Positions 14,758 to 25,364 of a DNA stretch of 64,000 bases are shown one piece after another. The notes under the pieces are model-generated. The model saw nothing but the letters and a program-made list of their open reading frames with translations. It made no database searches and was not told the origin of the DNA. This DNA comes from Synechococcus sp. CB0101 (GTDB lineage: Bacteria; Cyanobacteriota; Cyanobacteriia; PCC-6307; Cyanobiaceae): assembly GCF_000179235.2 (NCBI RefSeq), contig NZ_CP039373.1, positions 2,576,554-2,640,553 of the forward strand, given 5' to 3'. The translations under genes and the position numbers were made by a program. Positions within the stretch are counted from its first letter, which is position 1. Every line of letters starts with the position of its first letter.

Positions 14758-17700
14758 TTGGTTCACATCAATCAGGTAGAGCTGACGCACTTCAAGTCGT
14801 TCGGGGGGTCGATGACCATCCCCCTCGAGCAGGGCTTCACGGTGGTGACCGGCCCCAACGGCAGCGGCAAGAGCAACATCCTTGACGGCGTGCTGTTCTG
14901 CCTGGGCCTGGCCAGCAGCCGCGGCATGCGGGCCGAACGCCTGCCCGATCTGGTCAACAGCGCCATGCTCAAGCAGGGCAAGGCGGCTGAAACCGTGGTG
15001 ACGGTGCGCTTTGACCTGCGCGACTGGCAGCCCGATGAGGCGGAAGCAGGGCTGGAAGCCCCCGAGGAGGGGCCCTGGATCCAACCAGGCCAGCAGGAAT
15101 GGTCGGTGACCCGCCGGCTGCGCATCGCCCCCGGCGGCACCTACGCCAGCAGCTACAGCGCCGATGGCGTGGCCTGCAACCTCCAGCAGCTGCAAACCCA
15201 GCTGCGCCGCCTGCGGGTGGATCCCGAGGGCAGCAATGTGGTGATGCAGGGCGACGTGACCCGCATCGTGTCGATGAGCGCCAAGGAGCGGCGCGGCATC
15301 ATCGACGAACTGGCCGGTGTGGCCCTGTTCGATTCCCGCATCGAGCAGACCCGCAGCAAGCTCGCAGAGGTGCAGGACCGCGAGGAGCGCTGCGCCATCG
15401 TGCAGCAAGAGCTGCTGGTATCGCGCCAGAAGCTGGAGCGCGACTGCGCCAAAGCCCGCACCTACCAAGACCTGCGCGAGCGCTTCCAGCGAGGCCGATT
15501 GCAGGAGCAGGTGCTGGGCTTTGAGCAGGCCCAGGAGGAGCAGCGGCAGCTGCAGAGCCGCCAGGAGGCCTTGGGCCGCCAGCAGCAGAGCGAACGCGCC
15601 GCCATCAGCGAAGCCAAAACCGCCCTGGAGCAATCGGCCAAAGCGCTGGAAGCGCTGCAGGCCGAGGTGAAAGCCCTCGGGGAAGACAGCCTGCTGGCGG
15701 TGCAATCGGAACTGGCCGGCCTGGAGGCCAGCGGCCGCGAGCTGGCCCGCCAAGCCGAGAAGCATCAACTGAGCGCTGAAGAGCTGCAGCGCCAGCGCCA
15801 GCAGTTGGCACGCCAGCAGGGCGAGCTGCGCCAGCAGCAAAACCAGCTGGCCGCTCCCGACGATGAAGCCGCCCTGGAGCAGGCCGAAAGCAGCTGCCGC
15901 AGCGCCGAATCAGCCGTGGAACTCTCGCGCCGCCGCCTCGGCGAAGTGGCCGGCCGCAGCGGCAGCTGGATGGAGGAGCAGAAGCAGCGCAGCCAGCGGC
16001 GCCAGGAGCTGCAGGCCCGGCTCTCACCCCTGCAGGCTGAGCAGCAACAGCTGGCGGCGCGGCTGCAGCAGGAGCAGGAGCGGCTGAGCGAACTGCAGCA
16101 GGAGCAGGCCGATGACGCCGCAAGCAGCGATGGTGTGGCCAGCGCCCTCAGCCAGCTGGAGCGCGAATGGCAGCAGCTGCTCACCGAGTTGCAACAGCAG
16201 CAGGGCCGGGCCCAGGAGCTGGCAGAGGCCCTCGCCCTGCAGCAGCGCACCCGCCAACGGCTGGAGCAGGAGCAGGTGACTCTTGAGCGCGAGATCGCCC
16301 GCCTCGAATCGCGCCGCGAAACCATCCAGGAGAGCCGCGGCACCGGCGCCCTGCGCCTGCTGCTGGAAGCCGGTCTCGACGGCATCCATGGCCCAGTGGC
16401 CCAGCTGGGTGAAGTGGAAGAGTTGCACCGGCTGGCACTCGAGGTGGCGGCCGGAGCGCGGCTCGGCCAGGTGGTGGTCGACGACGACCGCATCGCCGCG
16501 CGAGCGATCGAGCTGCTCAAGAGTCGCCGCGCTGGTCGCCTCACCTTCCTGCCCCTCAACAAAATCCGCGGCGGCGCCAGCTCCAGCGGCAACAGCGCGG
16601 CCTTCCAGCGCGGCAGCAACCCAGGTGGCAGCGGTGGCGATGGCCTGGTGGGCCGGGCAGTGGAGCTGGTGCGCTTCGAACCGGTCTACGGCGAAGTGTT
16701 CCGCTACGTGTTCGGCGACACGCTGGTGTTCCGGGATCTGGCCAGCGCCCGCCGTGAACTGGGCCGCGCCCGCGCCGTGACCCTCGATGGCGAGTTGCTC
16801 GAGAAGAGCGGTGCCATGACCGGCGGCAGCTTCCAGCAGCGGGGCAACCAGCTCAGCTTCGGGGCCGCCAGCGACGCCGATGAAGCCGAGCCCCTGCGCC
16901 GGCGTCTGCTGGAGCTGGGCGAAACCCTCGCCGCCAGCCGCCGCAAAGAAGCCGACCTGGGCCGCCAACTGGAAGAACTGCGCCCGCAGCTGAGCCGCCT
17001 CGAGCAGCGCCGCGCTGCCCTCGATGCCGAACGCAGCGCCGCCCAGCGGGCCCACGGCCCCCTGCAGCAGCGCCGCGACCAAATGCTCACGCGCATTCAG
17101 CAGATCGAGGCGGATCTGGGCAGCGGCCAGCAGCGGCTGCAAACCCTTGCGAGCGAGCTGGCACCCCTGCAGCAAAGCCTGCAGGAACTGGAGGCGCAGG
17201 AAGCCAGCGCCCAGGCCAGCGGCGACAGCGAGCGTTGGCAGGGGCTACAGCAGGAGTTGGAGGCCGCCGATGCCGCCCTCACCGCCGCCCGCCAGCAACG
17301 CGACGCGGCCTGCTCGCCGCCCGGCGGGAACGGGGCCTGGCAGCCGAGCGGGTGGCCAGCCAACTGCAAGCCCTCACCGGCGAGGAGCAGCGCCTGGTGC
17401 AAGCCGTGAATGCCCTGGTGGCTGAGCGGGCGGCCTGGAAGGAGCAGCAGCAGGCCGATCAAGCCAAACGCAGCGAGCTGGAAGAGCGGCAACAGGAGCT
17501 GCAGGCGCGCTTCGGCGAGCGGCGGCGCGCCCGTGATGAAGCGGAAGCGCAGCTCTCACGCCAACGCCAAACGCTTCAGCAGCAGGAATGGGAACTGCAG
17601 CGCCTCGGCGAGGAACTAACCGCCCTGGCGGAGCAGGAACGCAGCGGCGCCCTGCGGCTTGAGCAACTGCAACGGGAGCTGCCCGATCCGCTGCCGGAGA

Positions 17701-18371
17701 TTCCCGAAGACGTTCGCGAGAACGGTCTTGAAGCGCTGCAGGCCGAACTCAAGAGCCTCCAAGCCCGCATGGAAGCCCTGGAGCCGGTGAACATGCTCGC
17801 CCTGCAGGAGCTCGAAGAGCTGGAAGCCCGCCTCGCCGATCTGCAGGAGCGGCTCGATGTGCTCTGCAAGGAGCGCGAGGAGCTGCTGCTGCGCATCGAA
17901 ACGGTGGCCACCCTGCGGCAAGAGGCCTTCATGGAGGCCTTCAAGGCTGTGGATGGTCACTTCCGCGAGATCTTTGCCGGCCTCTCCGATGGCGAAGGGC
18001 ACCTGCAGCTGGAAAACCCGGAATCGCCCCTCGATGGCGGCCTCAGCCTGGTGGCCCACCCCAAGGGCAAAGCGGTGCGTCGTCTGGCGTCGATGAGCGG
18101 CGGCGAGAAATCGCTCACAGCCTTGAGTTTCCTGTTTGCGCTGCAGCGCTTCCGCCCCTCGCCCTTCTATGCCCTCGACGAGGTGGACAGCTTCCTCGAT
18201 GGCGTGAACGTGGAGCGCCTGGCGACCCTCATCGCCCAGCAAGCCGAAGCCGCCCAGTTTCTGGTGGTGAGTCACCGCCGACCGATGATCGGTGCCGCCA
18301 CACGCACCATTGGCGTGACCCAGGCCCGCGGCGCCCACACCCAGGTGGTGGGATTACCACCGGCGGCCTGA
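14758..18371 (+). pseudogene. smc: Chromosome segregation protein SMC, with a one-base frameshift
   Basis: SMC is the ATPase of the chromosome-organising condensin complex. The N-terminal head has Walker A GPNGSGKSN. A long Gln/Glu/Leu-rich coiled coil surrounds a hinge near residues 515-690. The C-terminal head has the signature [18 protein letters not shown], Walker [12 protein letters not shown] and a D-loop. The frame changes in the coiled coil near 17308-17312: the first part ends ARQQRDAA and the second resumes [17 protein letters not shown]. Restoring one base, probably a G, gives a normal ~1,200-aa protein. Because the gene is conserved and important, an assembly error is more likely than real loss. 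The start is a TTG at 14758 (VHINQVELTHFKSFGG). Confidence 0.9.
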
Positions 18372-18405
18372 GGGCAGCACCTTGCCGCTCGGCCACAATG
18401 CGCCC

Positions 18406-19332
18406 ATGACAAGCACACCTCCCGGCAGCGACCCGACCGCCACACCCAGTGATCGCCTCTGGCTGCGTTCGGAGCTGATGGGCACCCAGGTGATCACCCG
18501 CGACTCCGGCCGCCGGCTGGGTGTGGTGGGCGAAGTGGTCGTGGATATCGACCGGCGTGAGGTGGTGGCGCTGGGCCTACGCGACAACCCACTCACCCGC
18601 TTCCTTCCGGGCTTGCCGCGCTGGATGCCGCTGCAAAGCATCCGTCAGGTGGGCGACGTGATCCTGGTGGATTCCGCCGATTCGCTGGCGGAGGGGTTCA
18701 ACCCCGATCGTTATTCCCGCGTGATCAACTGCCAGGTGATCACCGAAGCGGGCGAGCAGCTGGGCAAGGTGCTCGGCTTCAGCTTCGATATCGAAACGGG
18801 TGAACTCACCACCCTGGTGCTGGGCGCGCTGGGCATTCCCCTGCTCGGCGAAGGCGTGCTGAGCACCTGGGAGCTCACGGTGGAGGAAATCGTGAGCAGC
18901 GGCCCCGACCGAATCATCGTGTACGAGGGCGCCGAAGAGAAGCTCAAACAGCTGGGCACGGGCCTGCTGGAGAAGCTGGGCGTGGGCGGTCCCAGCTGGG
19001 AGGAAGAGGAGCGCGAGCGCTATCGCCTCAACATGGTGCCGGTGGAAAACCAGCTAGCCGCCGGGCAGCCATCGGTGCAGGAGCAACAGCGCCGCATCGA
19101 GCCCGCCACCAGCCGCCGCTTCGAGAGCGACGAGGACTACGACTACGTGGAAGTGGAGCAACGCCGCGAGCGCGAACCGCTGCGCCAGCGCCGCTACCTC
19201 GATGAGGAACCGATGGAGGCCGCACCGCGGCGTCACTACGACGAGGAGCCACCCACCCGCCGCCGCTACGTGCGCGATGAGGGGCCCGTCGATGTGGAAC
19301 CGATGGACCCCCGCGATGCCGATCGCTGGTAA
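18406..19332 (+). CDS. PRC-barrel domain protein
   Basis: This is a 308-aa protein with two PRC-barrel domains. The first (about residues 20-100) includes GRRLGVVGEVVVDIDRREVV and the second (about 105-185) includes AGEQLGKVLGFSFDIETGEL. A long, highly charged Arg/Glu/Asp/Tyr-rich tail with imperfect repeats (EEPMEAAPRRHYDEEPPTRR) follows and is likely disordered. PRC barrels are found in photosynthetic reaction-centre H subunits and RimM. The role of the cyanobacterial version is unsettled. It lies 34 bases after smc, same strand. Confidence 0.85.
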   Translation: MTSTPPGSDPTATPSDRLWLRSELMGTQVITRDSGRRLGVVGEVVVDIDRREVVALGLRDNPLTRFLPGLPRWMPLQSIRQVGDVILVDSADSLAEGFNPDRYSRVINCQVITEAGEQLGKVLGFSFDIETGELTTLVLGALGIPLLGEGVLSTWELTVEEIVSSGPDRIIVYEGAEEKLKQLGTGLLEKLGVGGPSWEEEERERYRLNMVPVENQLAAGQPSVQEQQRRIEPATSRRFESDEDYDYVEVEQRREREPLRQRRYLDEEPMEAAPRRHYDEEPPTRRRYVRDEGPVDVEPMDPRDADRW

Positions 19333-19356
19333 GGCAGCCGGCCAGACCGACCAGCC

Positions 19357-19752
19357 CTACTTGGGCTCGAAATTGAGCGAAGCCGAGTTCACGCAGTAAC
19401 GCAGGCCGGTGGGATTGGGGCCGTCGTTGAACACATGCCCCAGGTGGGCATCGCACTTGGCGCACTTGATCTCGGTGCGCACCATGCCGTGGCTGCGGTC
19501 CTCGAGTGTGGTGATCGCCTCGGGGTTCACCCCTTCCCAGAAGCTGGGCCAGCCGCTGCCCGAGTCGTATTTGGTGTCGGAGCTGAACAGCTCGCTGCCG
19601 CAGCAGACGCAGCGATACATCCCCTTGGCCTTGTTATCCCAGTAGATACCGGTGAAGGCGCGCTCAGTGCCCCCCAAGCGCGCCACCTGGAACTGCTCAG
19701 GGCTGAGCTGATCGCGCCACTGCTCGTGATCAGCGGGGGATGCGGAAGCCAT
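19357..19752 (-). CDS. msrB: Peptide-methionine (R)-S-oxide reductase
   Basis: MsrB reduces methionine-R-sulfoxide in oxidised proteins. This 131-aa protein has two zinc-binding CxxC pairs (RCVCCGSEL and [12 protein letters not shown]), the core [14 protein letters not shown], and [11 protein letters not shown] containing the catalytic Cys. The start at 19752 ([12 protein letters not shown]) was chosen because a longer frame upstream overlaps the neighbouring gene antisense and is not MsrB-like. Confidence 0.94.
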   Translation of the reverse strand: MASASPADHEQWRDQLSPEQFQVARLGGTERAFTGIYWDNKAKGMYRCVCCGSELFSSDTKYDSGSGWPSFWEGVNPEAITTLEDRSHGMVRTEIKCAKCDAHLGHVFNDGPNPTGLRYCVNSASLNFEPK

Positions 19753-19792
19753 GCAATGCGGAGATGGGCTGGCCCACAACCTAAAGAGCGCC

Positions 19793-21094
19793 CTACGCCG
19801 GCGGCAGCAGCTCCCGAACCATGCCCGCCAATGCCGCCACGGCACCGGGTTGGCCCCGCAGGCTGCGCAGGTCGTCGCGCATCCCGGCCAGGCGATCCGG
19901 GTGAGCGAGCCAATCGGCCGCTTCCTCCGCGATCTGGGCGGGCGTGATCGCTCCCACCCGCTCGGGAACCACCCCGCGGCCCGCGGAAATATTGGGCCAG
20001 GCCAAAAAACCGTGATGGCGCATCCGCCAGGCCGTGAGGGCAGCACCCAACAGCCAGCGCAGAATCGGCAGCCGCGCCAGGATCCCCAAACCGCCATCCC
20101 AAGCCTGCATCACATGCAGGTGCTGCGTGGGCACCAGCACAATCATCGGCACCCCCAGAGCCCCGAGTTCGGCGGTATTGGCACCCACCGTGGTGAGCGC
20201 CAGGCGGCACTGACTCAGCACCCCATGGGCAGGCTGCGTCTCGATCAGGCGAATGCGCGTGCCAGCCGGTGTGCAGAGTTCCGTCCCATCCAGCCCCTGC
20301 AGCAACTGCGGCTCGCCGGCCGCATAGAACGCCGCAATCGGATTAGCCGCACCGGCATAGGCCAGGAGCTCGCGCACGCTCGTGGTGGGAGCAACCGGCA
20401 GCAGGAAGCGGCAAGCGGGCCGCAGCCCCGCGAGGCGATCGGCCGTCTCCAGCAGAAACGGCATCCCCACCTGCAACTTGGCCCGCTTGGAGCCCGGCAT
20501 CAACGCCACCCATTCCCCCTCAGGCAAGGGCTGATCGCTGCGGGCTGATTCCGAGAGATCCGCCATCAGATCGCCCACCACCCGGCAACGGGGTTGCCAG
20601 CGGGCACTCAGCCGATCAGCCGCTGCCGAGCCCATCGCCGCGATCCGATCGTTCCAGCGGGGCCAGCGGGCCACCCACTCGGCATAGGTGATGTGGCGGT
20701 AGCCGAGGCGGGCCGAGAGCAGCACCGTCCAGAACTGATCGCCTCCGAGAAACACCACCACGCCTCGGGCCGGCCAGGGGCCATAGCGGCGGGGCCGCAG
20801 CAGCAGCCACCAGAAGCGAGCCGCCGGCAGGATCCGCTCAAACAGACCCATTCCCTCAGCAACTCGGTGTTCGCTGCCTGTGGCGTTGGGGCAGGGCACA
20901 AGCACCAGCCGAAGCGCCATGGGCGACTGAGCAGCCACGGGCCGCATCGCCAGCTCCCGATGCAAGCGCTGAGCCAGCGGCCGCACCCAGGTGCTGAGCT
21001 CGCCTGGGCCGTTGCAGACCAGCACGATGGCCGCGTCAGGCGGAGCAAATGGCTCCAAGTTCACCGGATCCAAAGAACCGCCGAGCTGCGTCAC
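19793..21094 (-). CDS. Lipid-A-disaccharide synthase-related glycosyltransferase
   Basis: This is a 433-aa GT-B-fold protein. [17 protein letters not shown] near the N-terminus and the later [18 protein letters not shown] and [20 protein letters not shown] segments match cyanobacterial LpxB-related proteins. These are distinct from LpxB proper. A role in outer-membrane glycolipid synthesis is likely; the substrate is unknown. It lies upstream of msrB on the same strand with a 40-base gap. Confidence 0.83.
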   Translation of the reverse strand: MTQLGGSLDPVNLEPFAPPDAAIVLVCNGPGELSTWVRPLAQRLHRELAMRPVAAQSPMALRLVLVPCPNATGSEHRVAEGMGLFERILPAARFWWLLLRPRRYGPWPARGVVVFLGGDQFWTVLLSARLGYRHITYAEWVARWPRWNDRIAAMGSAAADRLSARWQPRCRVVGDLMADLSESARSDQPLPEGEWVALMPGSKRAKLQVGMPFLLETADRLAGLRPACRFLLPVAPTTSVRELLAYAGAANPIAAFYAAGEPQLLQGLDGTELCTPAGTRIRLIETQPAHGVLSQCRLALTTVGANTAELGALGVPMIVLVPTQHLHVMQAWDGGLGILARLPILRWLLGAALTAWRMRHHGFLAWPNISAGRGVVPERVGAITPAQIAEEAADWLAHPDRLAGMRDDLRSLRGQPGAVAALAGMVRELLPPA

Positions 21095-21123
21095 ACGCTG
21101 GCCTCGATCGGTGAATGGATCAA

Positions 21124-21205
21124 TGCGGATGGCGAGACTTGAACTCGCAAGACCGAAGTCACACGCCCCTCAAACGTGCGTGTCTACCAATTCCACCACA
21201 TCCGC
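21124..21205 (-). tRNA. tRNA-Leu (anticodon GAG)
   Basis: On the minus strand the acceptor GCGGATG pairs with CATCCGC. The D arm includes GTGGTGGAATTGGTAGACAC. The anticodon arm is CACGT-TTGAGGG-GCGTG with GAG. A variable arm (TGACTTCGGTC) and T arm GAGTTCAAGTCTC follow. CCA is not encoded. The 211 bases from here to accC hold nothing else I can identify. Confidence 0.95.
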
Positions 21206-21416
21206 GTGGTTGTTGAGATCGCAGCAGAGTGCTGACGGAACTCGGTTTTGGTCGTCTGTGCATGGGGCCAAAATGACCTTGGCGACAGGCGTGAGGGCGA
21301 ACAGCGCTGATGCACTGCCCCGGAACTATACCCATCGACCCAGCGTGATCCGCCCTGGTGAGCACTGATACAGTCCCCTGCGGCCTGCGCTGCCGGATCT
21401 GCCGGCCTGCCACTGG

Positions 21417-22769
21417 ATGCCCATCGGCAAACTGCTGATCGCCAACCGTGGCGAAATCGCTCTGCGCATCCTGCGCACCTGCCGCGAACTCGGCATTCCC
21501 ACCGTTGCGGTGTACAGCACGGTGGATCGCAACGCCCTGCACGTGCAGCTCGCTGATGAGGCGGTGTGCATCGGCGATGCACCCAGCAGCAAGAGCTACC
21601 TCAACATTCCCAACATCCTGGCGGCCGCCACATCCCGCGGCGCCGATGCCATCCACCCGGGCTACGGCTTCCTGGCGGAAAACGACAAGTTCGCTGAGAT
21701 CTGCGCCGCCCACGGCATCACCTTTGTGGGGCCCTCGCCGGAATCGATCCGCTCGATGGGCGACAAGTCAACGGCCAAGGCCACGATGCAGAGCGTGGGC
21801 GTGCCCACCATCCCCGGCAGCGAAGGTCTGCTGGAGAACGTGGATCAGGCCCGCACCCTGGCTGAGTCCATGGGTTATCCCGTGATGATCAAAGCCACCG
21901 CCGGCGGCGGCGGGCGGGGGATGCGCCTGGTGCCCTCCCCAGATCAACTCGACAATCTGTTCAAGGCCGCCCAGGGCGAAGCGGAAGCTGCCTTCGGCAA
22001 CCCTGGGCTCTACATGGAGAAATTCATCGACCGGCCCCGGCACGTGGAAGTGCAGGTGCTGGCCGATCGCCACGGCAACGTGGTGCACGTGGGCGAGCGC
22101 GACTGCTCCATTCAGCGGCGCCACCAGAAGCTGCTGGAGGAAGCGCCCAGCGTGGCCATCAATGCCGATCTCCGCAAACAGATGGGTGATGCAGCTGTGG
22201 CTGCAGCCCGCACCATTGGCTACGAGGGCGCCGGCACCGTGGAGTTCCTGGTGGATCGCACCGGGCACTTCTATTTCATGGAGATGAACACCCGCATTCA
22301 GGTGGAGCACCCCGTCACCGAGATGGTGACCGGCGTCGACCTGATTGCCGAACAGCTGCGCATTGCCGGCGGTGAGCCAATCTCCCTGCGCCAGGAGGAG
22401 ATCCAACTGCGCGGTCATGCGATTGAAGTGCGCATCAATGCCGAAGATCCGCGCCAGAACTTCCGCCCAGCCCCAGGCAAGATCACCGGCTGGCTACCGC
22501 CCGGCGGCCCCGGCGTGCGCTTCGACAGCCACGTGTACACCGGCTACGAGATCCCGCCCTTCTACGACTCCCTAATCGGCAAGTTGATCGTGTGGGGCAC
22601 CGACCGCGACCATGCCCTCAAGCGGCTGCGCCGTGCGCTCTCGGAATGCGCCGTCACGGGCATTCCAACCACGATCGATTTCCACCTGCAGCTGCTCGAT
22701 CGGCCTGAGTTCCAGGCCGGTGATGTGCATACCAAATTTGTGGAGCAGGAGATGCTGCCCCCGGCTTAA
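21417..22769 (+). CDS. accC: Acetyl-CoA carboxylase, biotin carboxylase subunit
   Basis: AccC is an ATP-dependent biotin carboxylase that carboxylates biotin on AccB in the first step of fatty acid synthesis. The N-terminal motif [20 protein letters not shown] starts the pre-ATP-grasp domain. The ATP-grasp Gly loop [10 protein letters not shown] is near residue 162. [14 protein letters not shown] carries metal/catalytic residues. The C-terminal biotin-carboxylase domain follows. At 450 aa it is full length. It overlaps the convergent yggT by 4 bases. Confidence 0.97.
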   Translation: MPIGKLLIANRGEIALRILRTCRELGIPTVAVYSTVDRNALHVQLADEAVCIGDAPSSKSYLNIPNILAAATSRGADAIHPGYGFLAENDKFAEICAAHGITFVGPSPESIRSMGDKSTAKATMQSVGVPTIPGSEGLLENVDQARTLAESMGYPVMIKATAGGGGRGMRLVPSPDQLDNLFKAAQGEAEAAFGNPGLYMEKFIDRPRHVEVQVLADRHGNVVHVGERDCSIQRRHQKLLEEAPSVAINADLRKQMGDAAVAAARTIGYEGAGTVEFLVDRTGHFYFMEMNTRIQVEHPVTEMVTGVDLIAEQLRIAGGEPISLRQEEIQLRGHAIEVRINAEDPRQNFRPAPGKITGWLPPGGPGVRFDSHVYTGYEIPPFYDSLIGKLIVWGTDRDHALKRLRRALSECAVTGIPTTIDFHLQLLDRPEFQAGDVHTKFVEQEMLPPA

Positions 22770-23128
22770 GCCGGCAGCACGCTGACGCGGATCATCACCT
22801 GGGTAATCAAACCCTGCTGACCCACCAGCAGCTCACGCACCAGGCTGATCAAGCCCAGCCAGATCACGGGCGTTACATCCACGCCACCGATCGGCGCAAT
22901 CAGCCGACGGGTGAACCCCAGCAGTGGTTCGGTGGGGACCGCCACAACGCGCCAAATCCCTTGGCTGAGATCCACCTGGGGATACCAGGTGAGCACGATG
23001 CGGAACAGGAACAGCAGCGTCCAGGCCGACAGCAGCAACCCCAGCACCAAGTGCACAGGGGGCAGCACCTGCCGCAGCAGCGCCAGGGTGTCGGCCTGCG
23101 ATCCCGCCGTGGCAAGGCTCCCCGTCAC
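22766..23128 (-). CDS. YggT family membrane protein
   Basis: This is a 120-aa protein with two YggT-type hydrophobic segments, including [10 protein letters not shown] and [24 protein letters not shown], the family signature. Chloroplast and cyanobacterial relatives (Ycf19/CCB3) are linked to thylakoid protein maturation. This position between accC and psbX is typical of picocyanobacteria. Confidence 0.9.
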   Translation of the reverse strand: MTGSLATAGSQADTLALLRQVLPPVHLVLGLLLSAWTLLFLFRIVLTWYPQVDLSQGIWRVVAVPTEPLLGFTRRLIAPIGGVDVTPVIWLGLISLVRELLVGQQGLITQVMIRVSVLPA

Positions 23129-23205
23129 AAAGCTCTAAGCAGCAGTGGCTTGATCGTAGGAAGCGGCCATCACTGCCTAGGATCCCGGGCGGATTCGTCA
23201 CAGCC

Positions 23206-23328
23206 ATGACCCCCTCCCTCGCCAACTTTCTGAGCAGCCTCGTCTGGGGCGCGGTGATCGTGGTCATCCCCATCACCATCGCGGTGATCCTGATCAGCCA
23301 GAACGACCGCGTCGACCGCAAGCTCTGA
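23206..23328 (+). CDS. psbX: Photosystem II protein X
   Basis: This is a 40-aa single-helix subunit of photosystem [22 protein letters not shown] followed by a hydrophobic continuation and the polar tail [10 protein letters not shown]. It is located in the thylakoid membrane near cytochrome b559. Its length and sequence match cyanobacterial PsbX. Confidence 0.95.
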   Translation: MTPSLANFLSSLVWGAVIVVIPITIAVILISQNDRVDRKL

Positions 23329-23403
23329 TCGCTGAAGCGGCCAGCGTTCCCCAGGCCGCCCTCGACTCCCGCCCTACAGTGGCTTGAAAGGGAGCTGCGA
23401 TCC

Positions 23404-24306
23404 GTGGTCAACGCCAGCCTGAATTGGGCCAGCATTGTTGGGATCGTGTTGGCCGTTGGCGGAGCACTCCTCTACTTCATGAGGAGTTTCAAGCCCGCCC
23501 TGGCCCGCGATTACGACGTGTTCTTCGCCGCCGTGGGTTTGCTCTGCGGCGGCATTTTGTTTTTCCAGGGCTGGCGCCTCGACCCGATCCTGCAATTCGG
23601 TCAGTTCCTGCTCGCCGCCACCACCATCTTTTTCGGCTACGAAAGCGTGCGGCTCCGGGGCGTGACCACCGAGCAAGCCCGCCGCTCATCGTTCTTCGAT
23701 GACGACGAGCCGATGCCCAAACCCCGCATGGGCGGTGGCCGCGACTGGCGCGATGACGTCGATCGTTTCGACGAACCGCAGCCGCTGCGCCGCCGCATCC
23801 GCTCCCGCGAAGACGGCTACGGCGAGCGCGATGAGGACGACCTGTATCGCCCCCGCCGGGCACCAGCCCGCGCAGCCATTCCCGAGCGCGCCGCCTCCCG
23901 AGATGAATGGGATGGCCGTAGCGAGCGGCGCGAAGCACCACCGACCGCAAGCCGTTTCCGCGCCGGCAGCGGCCCCAGCGAAGGCCCCGGCCGCGAATTC
24001 GGCTCCCGTCGCCAGGACCGCGATGAGAGCCGCCGCGGCACCCGCCCTGCCACCAGCAGCGAGCCCATGCCACGCTCCAGCCGCCGGCCAGGCCCAAGCG
24101 ATCGCCCTGAAGGCACCCCTTACCGCCCGCAGGGCAGCCAAACCGCTGCCGCCTCCAGCACCGCCAGCGACCCCGGCGTGAGCGATGCAGAATTCCGCCC
24201 TGTTCCTCCCTCCAGCCGCAACAACGGCCCCGGCAGCACCTCGGCCAGCCCCAAGGGTCCCAGCCCCTCCGGTCCGCGCGACAACAGCTCCCGTTTCGAC
24301 GACTGA
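23404..24306 (+). CDS. ycf66: Ycf66 family protein
   Basis: The N-terminal ~85 residues carry three hydrophobic helices with the Ycf66 pattern (NWASIVGIVLAVGGALLYF, FFQGWRLDPILQFGQFLL). About 200 residues of Arg/Pro/Ser-rich, probably disordered sequence follow. The start is a GTG at 23404. Ycf66 is restricted to cyanobacteria and some plastids, function unknown. Neighbour of psbX as in related genomes. The 3' end overlaps the next frame. Confidence 0.9.
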   Translation: MVNASLNWASIVGIVLAVGGALLYFMRSFKPALARDYDVFFAAVGLLCGGILFFQGWRLDPILQFGQFLLAATTIFFGYESVRLRGVTTEQARRSSFFDDDEPMPKPRMGGGRDWRDDVDRFDEPQPLRRRIRSREDGYGERDEDDLYRPRRAPARAAIPERAASRDEWDGRSERREAPPTASRFRAGSGPSEGPGREFGSRRQDRDESRRGTRPATSSEPMPRSSRRPGPSDRPEGTPYRPQGSQTAAASSTASDPGVSDAEFRPVPPSSRNNGPGSTSASPKGPSPSGPRDNSSRFDD

Positions 24307-24847
24307 GCGCCTTCTCGCTTCTGCTGCGCTCCTGCTGCTCGGCTTGAGCGGTTGCAGCTGGCTGCCCTTGCGGCGTCAGCCAGCAGCACCAACTGGGCTT
24401 GGGGCCGAGTCGCGTCAACAACCGGCACTCAGTGGCGACGGGCGGCTACTGGCAAGCCTGGTGGATCGCGGCGGCCGCACCACCGTGCTGCTGCAGGACC
24501 GGCGCAGTGGCCGAGAACTCCTCTTACGGCATCTGCGCAATCGCCAACCCCACAGCGCCCCATCACTGAGCTGGAACGGCCGCTACCTGGCTCTGCTGGT
24601 GCAGCAAGGGGGCCGGCGCCAGGCCGTGATCGAAGACCGGGCCACCGGCCAGCAGCACCCGCTGTGGCTGCCCGCCGGCCAGGAACCCCAATGGTTGAGC
24701 CTGGCTCCCGATGGCCAGAGCATCGCCCTGGAACTGATCCAGGGCGGCAGCCGCAAGATCCAGGTGTTCAGCCTCGCCGGCCTGCTCGAACCCGATCGCG
24801 CCCCCGGTTTACGCGAAAGCGGCGGCGGCCCGGAGCAGCAGCCATGA
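24185..24847 (+). CDS. WD40/TolB-like lipoprotein 1
   Basis: A lipoprotein signal (LLASAALLLLGLSGC) is followed by a beta-propeller-like region with TolB-type repeats (LSGDGRLLASLVDRGGRTTV, SLSWNGRYLALLVQQG, LAPDGQSIALELIQGG). The first ATG at 24185 lies 122 bases inside ycf66 and gives a long Ala/Pro stretch before the signal. No better ATG/GTG is visible, so the true start is doubtful (a CTG or a frame error is possible). It overlaps the next lipoprotein by 4 bases (ATGA). Confidence 0.65.
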   Translation: MQNSALFLPPAATTAPAAPRPAPRVPAPPVRATTAPVSTTERLLASAALLLLGLSGCSWLPLRRQPAAPTGLGAESRQQPALSGDGRLLASLVDRGGRTTVLLQDRRSGRELLLRHLRNRQPHSAPSLSWNGRYLALLVQQGGRRQAVIEDRATGQQHPLWLPAGQEPQWLSLAPDGQSIALELIQGGSRKIQVFSLAGLLEPDRAPGLRESGGGPEQQP

Positions 24848-25335
24848 GCCGGCGCGCTTGGATGTTGGGCGGTGCGGTCGGCCTAATCAGTCTGTTGTTG
24901 GCGGGTTGCCAGAGCGGGATGCGACCGATTCAGGGGCTCAATCAACCGCTCAACCGCCTGGGCGACAGCCAAAGCCCCTCCCTGAGCAGCGAATGGCTGG
25001 CCTTGATCAGCACCCGCACCGGCAGCCGCCCTCAGGTGCAATTGATCGATCGCCGCCGGAATGCACCGGTGCCGTTGCCCGGCCTGAACCGCGCCGACAG
25101 CCTGCCCATCCATGTGGCGGTGGATCAACGGGGCGAGCGCCTCGCTGTGGTGCGCCAACGGGATGACCGCAGCGAACTGGTGCTGCACCGGCGCTCCCTA
25201 CAGGCCTCTCAGATCATCCCCATCGAACCGGCGGGCGTACCGCAACGGGTGAGCCTCAGCGCCGACGGCCGGGTGCTGGCGGTGGAGGTGAGTCGCTCAG
25301 GCCTCTGGCAGGTGGATCTCCTGGAGCTGCCCTGA
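24844..25335 (+). CDS. WD40/TolB-like lipoprotein 2
   Basis: This is a 163-aa protein with an Arg-containing signal peptide and lipobox (GLISLLLAGC). It then has the same half-propeller layout as its upstream partner: SSEWLALISTRTGSRPQVQL, VAVDQRGERLAVVRQRDD, SLSADGRVLAVEVSRSG. It is evidently a paralogue of lipoprotein 1, translationally coupled to it. Envelope scaffolding or surveillance is possible but not shown. Confidence 0.8.
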   Translation: MSRRAWMLGGAVGLISLLLAGCQSGMRPIQGLNQPLNRLGDSQSPSLSSEWLALISTRTGSRPQVQLIDRRRNAPVPLPGLNRADSLPIHVAVDQRGERLAVVRQRDDRSELVLHRRSLQASQIIPIEPAGVPQRVSLSADGRVLAVEVSRSGLWQVDLLELP

Positions 25336-25364
25336 GCCCGGAGCCGAGGGTTGCCCGCAGTGGA

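Noticed and set aside
16024-17175. Long antisense frames over smc (383 and 382 aa) and similar ones elsewhere
   Set aside because: Leu/Gln/Ala-rich translations caused by coiled-coil coding on the other strand; no start signal or domain.
24352-25166. Alternative frames over the two propeller lipoproteins
   Set aside because: Compositionally odd (Pro/Arg/Gln-rich) and incompatible with the lipoprotein signals in the chosen frames.
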